DNA of 64,000 bases, from contig OZ020616.1 in the NCBI GenBank assembly GCA_963971575.1, positions 30,980,306 to 31,044,305 of the forward strand, read 5' to 3'. The translations under genes were made by a program, and so were the position numbers. Under the pieces are notes generated by a model that saw only the letters and a list, made by a program, of their open reading frames with translations, did not search any database and was not told where the DNA came from. The stretch comes from Liopterus haemorrhoidalis. Lineage: Eukaryota > Arthropoda > Insecta > Coleoptera > Dytiscidae. Of the stretch, positions 41,074 through 43,913 are shown piece by piece. Each line of letters starts with the position of its first letter. Positions within the stretch are counted from its first letter, which is position 1.

Positions 41074-42883
41074 TCATGCTAAAAATAGACAAAATGTTAT
41101 GTAGCGACCTCAATTCGTGGAGATCCATCGAAATCTCGGAATGTCAAAATCGGTATGATCACAATACCTCCCTTATATATGTTGGCGGTCGGTAAAAATT
41201 ATTCTGTTGTTAATGATTCGCAAAAATCTTAAAATCGACACGAGTAAACTCCCATTTCTAGTCGACCGATTTTTACTAAAAGTTGATCAACTCGTGCCAT
41301 TGATATCAAAGCTTAAATATGAAGTTTCATAAAAATCCTTTTAGCCGAATTTGCTCTGCACGTGTACACAGATAGACGGACGGACGGGACAGACGAACAG
41401 ACTGACCGACAGACATCATGCTAAAAATAGTCAAAATGTTATGTAGGGACCTCAATTCGTGGAGATCCATCGAAATGTCAAAATCGGTATGATCACAATA
41501 CCTCCCTTATATATGTTGGCGGTCGGTAAAAAACTCGATAATTCTCGAATAAATATATATGTCAAAAATTCATGTTCTTATAAATGAGCATTACCAGTGT
41601 CGTAACTAGCTTTTTTCGGGCCCTGGACAAGATTTCATGTTTGGGCCCCCTAACATATTTTGGACCCTTAAAATATTCCCCCCACCCCGCGCATCTTTAG
41701 AAACTTGGGCCGCTCTCATTAACAGTTCAACTCTCTGACTGTAAAACGTTTAATACCATTACTTCATTTATATGTAGATTGTAAAGATTAAACTTTTACA
41801 TCTTTGGATCTTACGTATTTAACTTTTCATCTTAAATATTGCTGGGTATATATTTATTATATTGCATTACCGTTTTGGAGAAATATTATTTCTATAATTT
41901 GTTTTGATACAGACAGCGAAAAAAATTTCATATCACTACAAACAAAATAATGTTTCGGTAAATATATATTTTTATTCAGTAATGGTATTCCATAATTATT
42001 CAATAATAAAAGTAACCATTTTTCGAAAATATTATGTTAATTTCCATCTTTGACAGACCATTTTCGAGCCCCCATTTGATCAGGGCCCAGGCTGTGGCCC
42101 TGCCTAGTTACAGCTCTGAGTATTACTAAGAATTATTTCAGAATTTTAAATTAACCCCCTTGGGTTACAGGGATTGTTATCAATCCTCAAATTTATTTAA
42201 ATGAATATTAGTATATTAATTATTATTTTTCACTTAGCTCTTTTTCACTTAGGTGCACAGTAGTTTTTTTTTGTAAATTGTATATGAAAGTTAATTCATT
42301 TTAATATTTTACTCACCAATATTTTCTTTACAGACAGCAAAATGTTTGCCATCTGGGCTAAAACGAACAGCATGAACATTTCCTTTAAAACGATAACGAT
42401 GAATAACTGTGTATGATACTAAACTAATTAATTGTGCTTCTCCCTCTGAAAAAGAAATTCAATAATCAGGAGATCTGATCAGGATCCGGATAACTCATAG
42501 ATTAATATTAATAAAATACCTTCATTTACCGCAAGAAGTGCGCATCCATTTGGTGATAAATCAAGAGCTGTATAATTGAATCGGCTCTCAACTGGTAACG
42601 TAAACGATTTATTGCTACAAAAAAATATATATAGATATATACATATATTAAATAAAATGTACAAAAGAAAACAATACAAATTGTATTACTTTTTTAAATC
42701 AAAAATTGTTATTCGATTACCAACAGGACTAATAACAGAATTTCCATCGGGAGTAAACAGTAAATCTCCTTTTCTGTACACGGTTCCCAAAAGATTATTA
42801 AACTGTAAATATTTAAAATTATTATTAATTAATATAGATTTCAGAACATTAGTATTCTATTTTACCTTATAAGCAAACTTCAT
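8738..42883 (-). CDS. Pwp2: Pwp2 / UTP1, periodic tryptophan protein 2 homolog (16 coding exons)
   Basis: Nucleolar WD40 protein of the UTPB subcomplex of the small-subunit processome, which binds pre-rRNA early in 18S rRNA maturation (family knowledge). Exons, minus-strand order: 42866-42883, 42690-42802, 42520-42614, 42317-42445, 40341-40512, 40076-40256, 33327-33576, 31501-31668, 28604-28856, 24318-24803, 21018-21165, 15576-15719, 15075-15252, 12519-12593, 12225-12444, 8738-8876. All junctions are GT-AG. The sum is 2769 nt, exactly 923 codons, giving 922 residues. It starts MKFAYK as the human protein does. WD repeats run through about residue 740, with an acidic insert at about 237-275. 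The Utp12 domain falls at about 770-890, and an acidic tail ends the protein. Introns are 63-84 bp or kilobases of transposons. All exons look functional. Confidence 0.95.
9266..10740. repeat. Duplicated ~500-bp repeat with 34-bp palindrome
   Basis: Two related units, about 9266-9750 and 9760-10740. Both contain a palindrome (9314-9347 perfect, 9840-9873 with one mismatch), TTCAAGCAGCAATGG, TAGGTTGAAAGCA, AATTAAATAATA and CATGCTCGTTGCAT. The second unit is longer because a MITE (9983-10381) sits in it, so the first unit serves as an empty-site reference. It lies in Pwp2 intron 15. No convincing coding frame. Confidence 0.75.
9983..10381. mobile_element. ~400-bp TA-flanked MITE (CAGGCTATTCCAAACGTTTA ends)
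   Basis: Left end CAGGCTATTCCAAACGTTTA, right end TAAACGTTTGGAATAGCCTA, flanked by TA. The host repeat carries an uninterrupted AATAATACAGTTAAAGTTG at 9448-9466, whereas here the element splits AATAATA from TAGATAAAGTTG, a direct empty-site proof of TA duplication. Family copies: 18525-19283, 32469-32873, 59864-60474. Tc1/mariner-like by target site. Confidence 0.85.
10741..11013 (+). mobile_element. Probable 5'-truncated SINE
   Basis: The 5' side has CCCTGGTTCGATACCTCCCA, close to the tRNA B-box (GGTTCGANTCC). It continues through a unique body (CGGTCGAAACGTCACACTAA) to a TTATTATTACTATTTATTAT tail. No A-box is visible, so the head is truncated. Family unknown; SINE assignment is inference. 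Confidence 0.45.
11141..11203. other. Imperfect hairpin, ~29-bp stem
   Basis: CTCAAGTTAAAATCATTTGT and its near-complement ACAAATGATTATAACTTGAG flank TATTGTATG / CATACAAAA, closed by a TTGTAG loop. It is the core of the GGCCGGTTGCTAAAG MITE. Confidence 0.65.
11248..12175. mobile_element. hAT element (CAGGGATGGGGAGTCGG ends), TSD GCCTGCAC
   Basis: Termini CAGGGATGGGGAGTCGGAGT and (right, complemented) CAGGGATGGGGAGTCGAC. An exact 8-bp duplication GCCTGCAC lies at 11240-11247 and 12176-12183. Many copies of GGAGTCGG / CGACTCC sit near both ends, as is usual for hAT subterminal binding sites. The interior holds a further MITE relic of the AGTTCCGCTTAAAC family (about 11615-12075). The whole sits inside an older MITE of the GGCCGGTTGCTAAAG type (from about 11101). 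No transposase. Confidence 0.88.
12225..12444 (-). CDS. Pwp2: Pwp2 exon 15 (residues 804-877), Utp12 domain
   Basis: Encodes LSEKYIEKLMVIMSN, then HIEFYLIWIQSILTLHGQKI and a LQKSLHKKYDDLAK helix, parallel to LEFYLLWTHKLLMLHGQKLK in vertebrates. A 74-bp intron separates it from exon 14. Confidence 0.95.
12519..12593 (-). CDS. Pwp2: Pwp2 exon 14 (residues 779-804)
   Basis: Encodes ALMMAMKLNESALLQEIIEN, matching ILMALRLNESKLVQEALEAV in vertebrates: start of the helical Utp12 domain. 75 nt; donor GTATGT. Confidence 0.93.
12620..14980. repeat. TTTCAGGGTTTTGTAGGTAT repeat, split by a LINE
   Basis: Left end TTTCAGGGTTTTGTAGGTAT (12639); right end ATACCTACAAAACCCTAAAA (14953), an inverted match. 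Relatives at 40640-40860 and in the foldback at 37740-38670 share this terminus, and the first also has ACTTACAAGTGT(A/G)CTTAATTAC. The element is divided by the LINE at 12707-14328. A CATACAGACAGACACACGAA segment at 14908 recalls the CAGACAGA-bearing repeats at 41 kb. Confidence 0.6.
12707..14328 (+). pseudogene. 5'-truncated LINE, RT and C-terminal Zn-finger remnant
   Basis: The same 21-base string (starting TATATGTTAAAAAATCA) occurs at 12686-12706 and 14329-14349, a clear target-site duplication. The purine-rich strand encodes RT fragments: WVNKGVRQGGPLSPTLFNLY at 12815-12880; then the active-site box, altered to YAVD near 12953; then, after a gap and stops, MYGVEIWGWKEWEKVERVQE (around 13175) and DRTTPGYIVREE. 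A C-x2-C...H-x4-C motif lies at about 13753 (CRMCGEEE, HLAKRC). The mutated YxDD and stops make it dead. It ends in AATAAAGAATATATATAT. It lies in Pwp2 intron 13. Confidence 0.85.
15075..15252 (-). CDS. Pwp2: Pwp2 exon 13 (residues 720-779)
   Basis: Encodes FSLQFSPTGQAWSAATTEGL and LIYSLNTGLVFDPWSLEIGI, closing the second propeller, then TVRETLAKQDYSNA leading into the Utp12 domain. Donor GTAAAA. Confidence 0.96.
15576..15719 (-). CDS. Pwp2: Pwp2 exon 12 (residues 672-719)
   Basis: Encodes DFINRRKLTEFGNIALVEER, then KLPGVRKGDMVGRTIKPE, the family's FLNRRKMTEFGNLAL and LPGVRKGDM motifs. Phase 0 at both ends. Confidence 0.97.
15994..16460 (+). pseudogene. Mariner-like transposase N-terminal part, broken
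   Basis: Starts MEKYSIEERIFDVKIYYQNG, a standard opening of insect mariner-like transposases. After a frame break it continues with VRASFAVNPKMSVRKHSQQV, SSMHTILKKDLYL and KLQLTQELKQNDHLSRRTFV. A degenerate catalytic segment (DFF..., then SDKAHF where family members have SDEAHF) ends at the Tc1 insertion. Several stops and frameshifts; not functional. Confidence 0.8.
16467..18027 (-). mobile_element. Tc1-like transposon, nested, TA-flanked
   Basis: Inverted ends CAGTATTGGCCATAAAGATA and (complement of right end) CAGTATTGGCCATAAATTGC. TA on both sides (16465-16466, 18028-18029). At 1561 bp it is about full length for Tc1. An internal copy of the CATAAAGATAGCAACT subterminal sequence is repeated at 16650. 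It encodes a DD34E transposase relic on the minus strand. Confidence 0.9.
16728..17746 (-). pseudogene. Tc1-family transposase, disrupted, second catalytic Asp replaced
   Basis: The minus-strand start is MGRSKTVSSEI followed by a stop. Further on are helix-turn-helix segments (NFNVHKSTVSRIIKRFREEG), a GRPRKTT hook and, after stops and a frameshift, the catalytic half at 17321-16728. First Asp in VIFSDESKF; Glu in SPDLNPIENLW. The family motif QxDNDPKH reads HGNDPKH here, so the second catalytic Asp appears as Gly. The element is dead on several counts. Confidence 0.88.
18525..19283. mobile_element. AGGCTATTCCAAACGTTTA MITE (nest level 3)
   Basis: Left TAGGCTATTCCAAACGTTTA, right TCGTTTGGAATAGCCTG, with TA on both sides (18523-18524, 19284-19285). 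Same family as 9983-10381 and about 400 bp long without its guest. It is split by the hAT at 18598-19134. Confidence 0.82.
18598..19134. mobile_element. hAT MITE (CAAGGGTGTCAAACTGG ends), innermost, TSD GTTTACAT
   Basis: CAAGGGTGTCAAAC at the left; complement of the right end CATGGGTGTCAAACTCAT. An exact 8-bp duplication GTTTACAT (18590-18597, 19135-19142). GCGGCCCGC / GCCGGCCGCA motifs near both ends are typical of this hAT group. 537 bp, no transposase. Confidence 0.92.
19815..20140. repeat. Repeat with iterated TCGACTTACGACC
   Basis: CGACTTACGACCA appears at 19847-19870 and again at 20067-20095 with TCGACTTACGACCGAAGTCG. The ends are partly direct, partly inverted. Such CTCGACTTACGACC ends occur in some DNA transposons, but neither target duplication nor coding content is clear. 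Confidence 0.45.
20335..20965. repeat. TTATCGAACTTCCATATATCGAA repeat, split by an inner MITE
   Basis: Left part: CTCATTTATCGAACTTCCAT, repeated as TTTATCGAAGTTTTCG. Right part, complemented: AGTTGGACCTCCATATGTCG. The arrangement resembles pogo/Tigger-type terminal repeats. The inner element 20543-20860 sits between them. Classification is tentative. Confidence 0.45.
20543..20860. mobile_element. 318-bp MITE with 25-bp perfect TIRs
   Basis: AGTGAGATCATTAATTCCTG (continuing AGCGT) is exactly mirrored at the right end. Perfect TIRs suggest a young element. No convincing target duplication identified; family unknown. Confidence 0.78.
21018..21165 (-). CDS. Pwp2: Pwp2 exon 11 (residues 622-671)
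   Basis: Encodes FTSLCYSADGNYLLAGGQSK, NVCIYNV and RSLDAVD. Matches FTALCYSADGHSILAGGMSK in vertebrates. Acceptor CATAG; donor GTAAGT; ends in phase 0. Confidence 0.96.
21386..22551. mobile_element. hAT element with AAGTACTTGAAGTA arrays, TSD ATGCTAGC
   Basis: Termini CAGAGCTGGGACTTACTTC and (complement) CAGAGCTGGGCCAAGTACTG. An exact 8-bp duplication ATGCTAGC (21378-21385, 22552-22559). Some 25 AGTACTTCAAGTA/TACTTGAAGTA units fill both ends (21400-21660, 22325-22540). They are probable transposase-binding repeats. The middle holds another MITE (21993-22173). No transposase frame. Confidence 0.9.
21993..22173. mobile_element. ~180-bp MITE (TCTGTCTCATTTTGTAATACG ends)
   Basis: Left AATCCGTCTCAATTTGTAAT, right ATTACAAAATGAGACAGATT. 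The same family is inserted in opposite orientation at 61255-61436, where a TA-flanked empty site can be inferred. Shared interior: GTTTACACCACAACAGTCAC (here in complement). Confidence 0.8.
22732..23427 (+). mobile_element. PIF/Harbinger deletion derivative, TSD TTA
   Basis: Long terminal inverted repeats, about 47 bp: AGGTGGCTACACACGTAACT at the left, AGGTGCCTACACACGTAACT complemented at the right, both continuing GCAAACTTGACAAGCATGCA. TTA on both flanks (22729-22731, 23428-23430). At 696 bp most of the transposase is missing. It lies inside a LINE tail in Pwp2 intron 10. Confidence 0.9.
22867..23185 (+). pseudogene. Harbinger transposase N-terminal part (one frameshift)
   Basis: The start MLNSDDDALALATFCLVF is that of HARBI1-like transposases. 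One frame shift near 22925 leads to DMWCKEWLMKIKTYSHINLL, ELKIYQRDWHNYFEMNAETY, KKDTIMREAITPYERL and LRILATARSY, where an internal deletion joins it to the other end. The DDE domain is absent. Strong family resemblance, from recalled consensus. Confidence 0.85.
24318..24803 (-). CDS. Pwp2: Pwp2 exon 10 (residues 460-622)
   Basis: Largest exon. Encodes YRNFRTLASPRPVQLACVAV, LEILSGHEGPVWSIAFCP, a SWDKTLRLWD blade end, VAVATLDGQIQVFN and IEGRNDLGSGRSESDLITAK, all matching vertebrate PWP2 in order. Donor GTAAGT. Confidence 0.97.
24940..25990 (+). pseudogene. RTE-like LINE reverse transcriptase fragment
   Basis: Begins within the RT: VAFLDFSKAFDNVNH, then RGVR followed by a stop where the motif RQGC is expected, VLSPVLFNIYTEHIF, NNIRYADDTLFLAES (intact catalytic YADD near 25247) and EWGLQLNTEKTVYM. 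A YLGSIISENGKSD segment follows at about 25450. After further stops the C-terminal GHIVRKTNIEWNL lies at 25785. 5'-truncated and dead. It lies just upstream of Pwp2 exon 10, in intron 9. Confidence 0.88.
26063..27700 (-). pseudogene. Rearranged Tc1-like element(s), inverted partial copies
   Basis: Left end CAGTATTGAGCAAAACAAAG at 26063, with AGCAAAACAAAAGAAACTT again at 26277. The minus strand from 27300 to 26340 encodes fragments of a Tc1 transposase (VWGCFCSHGVGPLHK; acidic and DPKHKS-type segments near 26570). From about 27520 the plus strand carries the same region again in opposite orientation (DYRNILEQVM, WFQHDNDPKHKSK). So two truncated copies face each other, the left one interrupted by a MITE (26647-27209). 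No intact transposase. Confidence 0.75.
26647..27209. mobile_element. Foldback MITE with ~220-bp arms, TSD ATATT
   Basis: The termini AGACCGGGAGCTCATGACA and TGTCATGAGCTCCCGGTCT are exact complements. Arms extend through GCATGCCTTTTGGAG, GGTACTAAACCCCTGCACGC and ACAAATTTAAAGTCTTTTA. Flanks ATATT (26642-26646, 27210-27214). The second Tc1 copy at 27570 shows the uninterrupted sequence (complement CCAAAATATTTCTATAG), which confirms the 5-bp duplication. Superfamily unclear: 5 bp fits none of the commonest groups well. Confidence 0.8.
27565..28272 (+). pseudogene. Chimeric open frame: Tc1 catalytic piece joined to LINE RT C-terminus
   Basis: One open frame reads from Tc1 transposase (DYRNILEQVMYFYAEENM, WFQHDNDPKHKSK; catalytic DND intact) directly into LINE ORF2 sequence at about 27690 (LGFYFDTKLKFNVHVDKT, then LESVQKRFSKYMDYKF, SLANRRKQMNM) and ends at TGA 28272. 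The junction is the LINE's 5' truncation point in the transposon. No promoter or start is evident, so I take it as a chance in-frame fusion. Confidence 0.7.
27690..28435 (+). mobile_element. 5'-truncated LINE 3' end with (AAAT)n tail
   Basis: It holds the post-RT C-terminus of a Jockey/CR1-like ORF2, a short 3' region and a terminal AATAAAATAAATAAATAAAT run. Inserted in the Tc1 fragment. The frame has no stop until its natural end, suggesting a fairly recent insertion. The next segment (28440-28555) ends in TCTACCCACCTCTGGTATAG, a hAT-like terminus relic. Confidence 0.7.
28604..28856 (-). CDS. Pwp2: Pwp2 exon 9 (residues 376-460)
   Basis: Encodes YVMKQQGHSNNMSCVSYSND, a GGEDGKVKLWN blade end and SGFCFVTFQEHTAPITDVVF. 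Two complete WD blades; ends in the SSSLDGTCRAYD motif. Donor GTAAGT. Confidence 0.96.
29130..29640 (-). pseudogene. Mariner transposase C-terminal relic with TIRs
   Basis: Ends share AAGTCAGTAATTA(A/G)GTCACAAA in inverted orientation. The minus strand reads VLLYHDNARPDSARL, LGWQFLEHPAYNSDLAPSDF and HLFGPLKHLGGKRFAG, matching the mauritiana-type mariner catalytic end. Stops follow. It lies within a hAT-like repeat whose left end (GTCGGCAACCTGCGGCCCGC) is at 29035. In Pwp2 intron 8. Confidence 0.8.
30320..30690 (+). pseudogene. Tc1-like transposase catalytic relic
   Basis: The plus strand reads FVGDNFMFMHDNAKPHATIC, QYLNKVGVQTMNWLARSPVL and NPIEHM followed by a stop where Trp is usual. HDNA...NPIE is the DDE core of Tc1-type transposases. 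Stops and lost frame on both sides. No TIRs found. The rest of 29650-31500 shows nothing else I can name. Confidence 0.75.
31501..31668 (-). CDS. Pwp2: Pwp2 exon 8 (residues 320-376)
   Basis: Encodes FFIHELPEMNLIHSLSISDQ and GDWIALGCGGLGQLLVWEWQ, among the most conserved Pwp2 segments. Acceptor TTTTAG; donor GTAACT. Confidence 0.96.
31800..32468. other. Intron 7 sequence, unassigned
   Basis: AT-rich with no coding frame of note and no inverted ends that I could pair. TAGGTCCAGC occurs twice near 31868-31900. Confidence 0.4.
32469..32873. mobile_element. ~400-bp TA-flanked MITE copy
   Basis: Left CAGGCTATTCCAAACCTTTA, right AAACGTTTGGAATAGCCTA, TA on both sides. Interior matches 9983-10381 (GAATGACATTTATTAAAAAT, AAAGCTTAAACAAAATGACC). 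Confidence 0.82.
33130..33310. mobile_element. ~180-bp MITE copy
   Basis: TTTAAGAGGAACTAAATGG at the left, AGTTCCGTTTAAACATTTG and AATAGACTATA at the right; the interior GAGGCTTTTGTTAAACAAAA matches the copies at 1-345 and 1700-1870. It ends 16 bp from Pwp2 exon 7's donor. Confidence 0.65.
33327..33576 (-). CDS. Pwp2: Pwp2 exon 7 (residues 237-320), acidic insert
   Basis: Starts RQDDKSDSEDDIDTSKL, the charged low-conservation insert typical of Pwp2 between blades. It resumes family similarity at KLSRHYLADEVRKENREAVL, where vertebrates have YSRLAKYFFNKEG. Ends at LVTG with donor GTAATA. Confidence 0.93.
34250..34580 (+). pseudogene. RTE-like LINE 3' tail
   Basis: The plus strand reads IGYVMRMREDRMVRKIW, PVGRPRKRWIDQLTKDLTSI and NRSRWRPYV, followed by TGCCCAAAGAAGAAGAGG. 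This is the C-terminal tail of RTE-like ORF2. Only the last ~100 codons remain, with a stop. In Pwp2 intron 6. Confidence 0.7.
34700..37135 (+). pseudogene. 5'-truncated CR1/Jockey-like LINE, RT nearly open
   Basis: From about 34780 to TAA at 36197-36199, a single frame with only two internal stops (35423 and 35954) covers RT. Motifs are DLRPISILPTASKILEKIVY, ETQSGFRRGHSTTTALTNII, LLDMSKAFDSVDF, SGVPQGSILGPLLFSLFIAD and LFADDIQIYH (catalytic FADD near 35352). Then come NLGLLIDSDLKFNEHI, LNYGDSVYGP, LRELSWLTMEERR and the C-terminal KVYNVIPAEYKDLSVASFKK. The endonuclease is missing. The 3' region, about 900 bp, ends with AATAAACTTTGTTATTATTA repeats. Young but inactive. Confidence 0.88.
37150..37740. 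repeat. Repeats with GTGATGACCTAAAA / GGTCCTCACTTCTAAAA units
   Basis: It opens with GTATTTTTGAAGATTTACCT and GGCAAGTCTAGCGGAGGTGT, shared with 6060-6190. It then holds blocks of GTGATGACCTAAAA, an A-run and GGTCCTCACTTCTAAAATAT at 37297, 37345 (diverged) and 37671, with AATGATGACTTCCTTAAAAA following two of them. The same block occurs at 60085-60120. GTGATGACC and GGTCCTCAC are near-complements, so each can form a hairpin. Confidence 0.6.
37740..38670. mobile_element. Large foldback element with tRNA-like promoter boxes in both arms
   Basis: Arms of nearly 400 bp (37740-38127, 38320-38670) are inverted copies: AAGTGTGAATATTCACACAT at the left end is mirrored at the right end, as are GGTATGCTGAGTGTGTAGGA and AGTACGGAGTGAATTTTATTTT. 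Each arm contains a tRNA-like segment. The A-box is GATAGCGTAATGGGTTAGAGCA in the complement of 38099-38120, matched on the plus strand at 38335. A B-box-like GGTTTCGATTTCGAG or GTTTAGAGTTCGAGT lies about 45-65 bp on. Loop of about 190 bp. Two inverted SINEs or a SINE-derived foldback are both possible. Confidence 0.75.
38674..39720 (+). pseudogene. LINE C-terminal fragment (RNase H end), split by a mariner
   Basis: The frame reads TKLRIGHTALTYIFDKTNPI, TCNTCNDQLTVKK, then the mariner at 38886-39596, and resumes LIDCPNFIRERALNN and LNETLSKVLDLL. RIGHT.L...C..C...LTV.H.LIDC is the C-terminal signature of I/Jockey-type LINEs. Only this last part remains. Confidence 0.75.
38886..39596 (-). mobile_element. 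Mariner deletion derivative, TA-flanked
   Basis: Left CGAGGGTTGCGTTTTATATT; right end complemented CGAGGTTTGCCTCTTATATT. TA on both sides (38884-38885, 39597-39598). On the minus strand the transposase N-terminus is well preserved but has one frameshift: FRAIIFYNV, TQQQCIDELNSTFGDEAPSR, TTVYRWFADFNRGR, RPKSVVPQNIDTVRELMLQN and HVTYREIEVSLGIG. The end RMQKCIDLHREYFEKQQSHF is also present. The catalytic middle has been deleted. 711 bp against about 1.3 kb for intact mariners. Confidence 0.88.
39840..40035 (+). pseudogene. Possible LINE tail fragment
   Basis: A short open stretch reads RFRRRLGRTWKEEIQRVVAK, then KRGKMEK and a basic end, similar in tone to LINE ORF2 tails. Too little to classify. 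It lies just upstream of Pwp2 exon 6's donor, in intron 6. Confidence 0.3.
40076..40256 (-). CDS. Pwp2: Pwp2 exon 6 (residues 176-236)
   Basis: Encodes LSSHTDAIVGCFFEVNSLDI and a CVWEC blade end, then a basic TPKKKMK run. Matches the GHKDAIVACFFESNSLDL part of the family. Donor GTAATT; 84-bp intron upstream. Confidence 0.95.
40341..40512 (-). CDS. Pwp2: Pwp2 exon 5 (residues 119-176)
   Basis: Encodes FKAPGNYTGEYNSF, then DTTTCIDWSSDSKVLAVGSN, corresponding to the TTCIDWTDDSR region of vertebrate PWP2. Acceptor TTTTAG; donor GTAAGT. Confidence 0.95.
40860..41560. repeat. Two tandem copies of an AACTCGTGCCATTGAT repeat with (ACAG)n
   Basis: Copies at about 40870-41195 and 41220-41530 share AACCGATTTTTACCAAAAGT, AACTCGTGCCATTGATGTCA, GAATTTGCTCTGCACGTGTA, a CAGACAGACGGACGGA-type run, CATGCTAAAAATAG and GACCTCAATTCGTGGAGATC. 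A third copy lies at 53260-53525. The CAGA/CGGA run is much longer in the first copy. A dispersed family of unknown class with an internal microsatellite. Confidence 0.75.
41595..42118. mobile_element. hAT MITE (CAGTGTCGTAACTAG ends), near-exact 8-bp TSD
   Basis: Left CAGTGTCGTAACTAGC, right end complemented CAGAGCTGTAACTAGG, with GGGCCC-rich segments just inside both ends. Flanking octamers AGCATTAC and AGTATTAC differ at one base. 524 bp, no transposase. In Pwp2 intron 4. Confidence 0.82.
42317..42445 (-). CDS. Pwp2: Pwp2 exon 4 (residues 76-119)
   Basis: Encodes the FKGNVHAVRFSPDGKHFAVC segment, matching the FKGSVHSVSFSPDG region of vertebrate PWP2. Acceptor TTTCAG; donor GTGAGT. Confidence 0.95.
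42520..42614 (-). CDS. Pwp2: Pwp2 exon 3 (residues 44-76)
   Basis: Encodes a second blade segment including PVESRFNYTALDLSPNGCAL and LAVNE. Acceptor TTGTAG; donor GTATTT. Flanked by introns of only 75 and 74 bp. Confidence 0.93.
42690..42802 (-). CDS. Pwp2: Pwp2 exon 2 (residues 7-44)
   Basis: Encodes FNNLLGTVYRKG followed by FTPDGNSVISPVGNRITIFD, the signature first WD blade of Pwp2 proteins. Acceptor ...TTTACAG; donor GTAATA. Ends in phase 2. Confidence 0.95.
42866..42883 (-). CDS. Pwp2: Pwp2 exon 1 (residues 1-6)
   Basis: Encodes MKFAYK, then a GTAAAA donor. Only 18 coding bases, but the start matches the family's N-terminus and joins in phase 0 to exon 2 across a 63-bp intron. Confidence 0.9.
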
Positions 42884-43012
42884 TTTCAGTTTTCAAAATA
42901 AATCACAGTGAACTTTTGAGGTTAACATCAGTAGCACGTGTAATTTGTCAATTAACAGTGTTGCCAATTGTATTTTTTCATATTTTACTCAATTGAAATA
43001 TAATGTATAGGC
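42884..43012 (-). promoter_or_regulatory. Pwp2: Pwp2 5' UTR and promoter-proximal DNA
   Basis: The 129 bp between the Pwp2 ATG and the first upstream transposon are the only repeat-free sequence available as promoter. They contain a CACGTG E-box. No TATA box is evident. The transcription start cannot be read from sequence alone. Confidence 0.55.
42935..42940. promoter_or_regulatory. CACGTG E-box upstream of Pwp2
   Basis: A perfect Myc/Max-type E-box, 52 bp upstream of the ATG. In flies and vertebrates many ribosome-biogenesis genes carry this hexamer close to the transcription start (established knowledge). Chance occurrence of one hexamer in ~130 bp of AT-rich DNA is low but not negligible. 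Confidence 0.55.
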
Positions 43013-43122
43013 TATTCCAAACGTTTAGGCGGAACTAACTGGAATTTTCATTTTTGTAAGTTGTCATGAGCTCTTCTTTTATGGTTTGAAGTCAGTGATG
43101 GGCGCGTAAGTTACATAATGTA

Positions 43123-43863
43123 CAGTCTGTTTCAAACGGTTAGGCGGAACTAAATGGGAATTTTGTTCTTTTAGGTTGTCACGAGAAGGGACCTTGGCAG
43201 GGTTATTTAATTCTTCACGTTGGAATGTCAAAATTTAAAATTCCAACAATCAAAACCATGGAAACGAATGATATATGTCAATGTCAATTATTTTTTATAT
43301 ATATTTTAATGACAAAAATATAAATAATTGGGAAATTTGTAATAAGAATGACATAAAAAATTAACATACAGTCTGTTTCAAACGGTTAGGCGGAACTAAA
43401 TGGGAATTTTGTTCTTTTAGGTTGTCACGAGAAGGGACCTTGCTAGGGTTATTTAATTTTTCACGTGGGAATGTCAAAATTTAAAATTCCAACAATGAAA
43501 CCATGGAAACGTATGATATATGTCAATGTCAATTATTTTTTTTATATATTTTAATGACAAAAATATAAATAATTGGGAAATTTGTAATAAGAATGACACA
43601 AAAAATTAACATATAAAGAAAATGACATTTTAAAATGATGAAAAAAATTACCAAAAATTGTTTATTGTAAGTATGATTTACAAAGCTTAAACAAAACGGC
43701 CGAAAAGCACGATTTAAACGATGAAAGTAACTAGATTGCAAAATCTAGTTCCGCTTAACCGTTTGGAACAGACTTTATAAAGAAAATGACATTTTAAAAT
43801 GATGAAAAAAATTACCAAAAAATGTTTATTGTAAGTATGATTTACAAAGCTTAAACAAAACGG
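43123..43863. mobile_element. CAGTCTGTTTCAAACGG MITE, interrupted by its own kind
   Basis: Left end CAGTCTGTTTCAAACGGTTA follows TA. The copy runs to 43368, is interrupted by a second copy (43369-43775) at a TA, and resumes TAAAGAAAATGACATTTTAA to about 43863. Its right end is missing and is replaced by a repeated AATTGGGAAATTTGTAATAA segment. Confidence 0.78.
43369..43775. mobile_element. CAGTCTGTTTCAAACGG MITE, complete, self-nested
   Basis: Complete ~407-bp copy: left CAGTCTGTTTCAAACGGTTA, right AACCGTTTGGAACAGACT, TA on each side. It sits within another copy of the same family; the host sequence on either side rejoins as in intact copies (AAAATATAAAGAAAATGAC at 44153). Confidence 0.87.
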
Positions 43864-43913
43864 CTTTAATAATTGGGAAATTTGTAATAAGAATGACATA
43901 AAAAATTAACATA

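Noticed and set aside
41001..41195. A frame encoding Asp-Arg-Gln-Thr repeats.
   Set aside because: It translates the CAGACAGA microsatellite and recurs in each copy of that repeat.
42576..42872. A 98-codon plus-strand frame.
   Set aside because: It is antisense to Pwp2 exons 1-3 and has no independent support.
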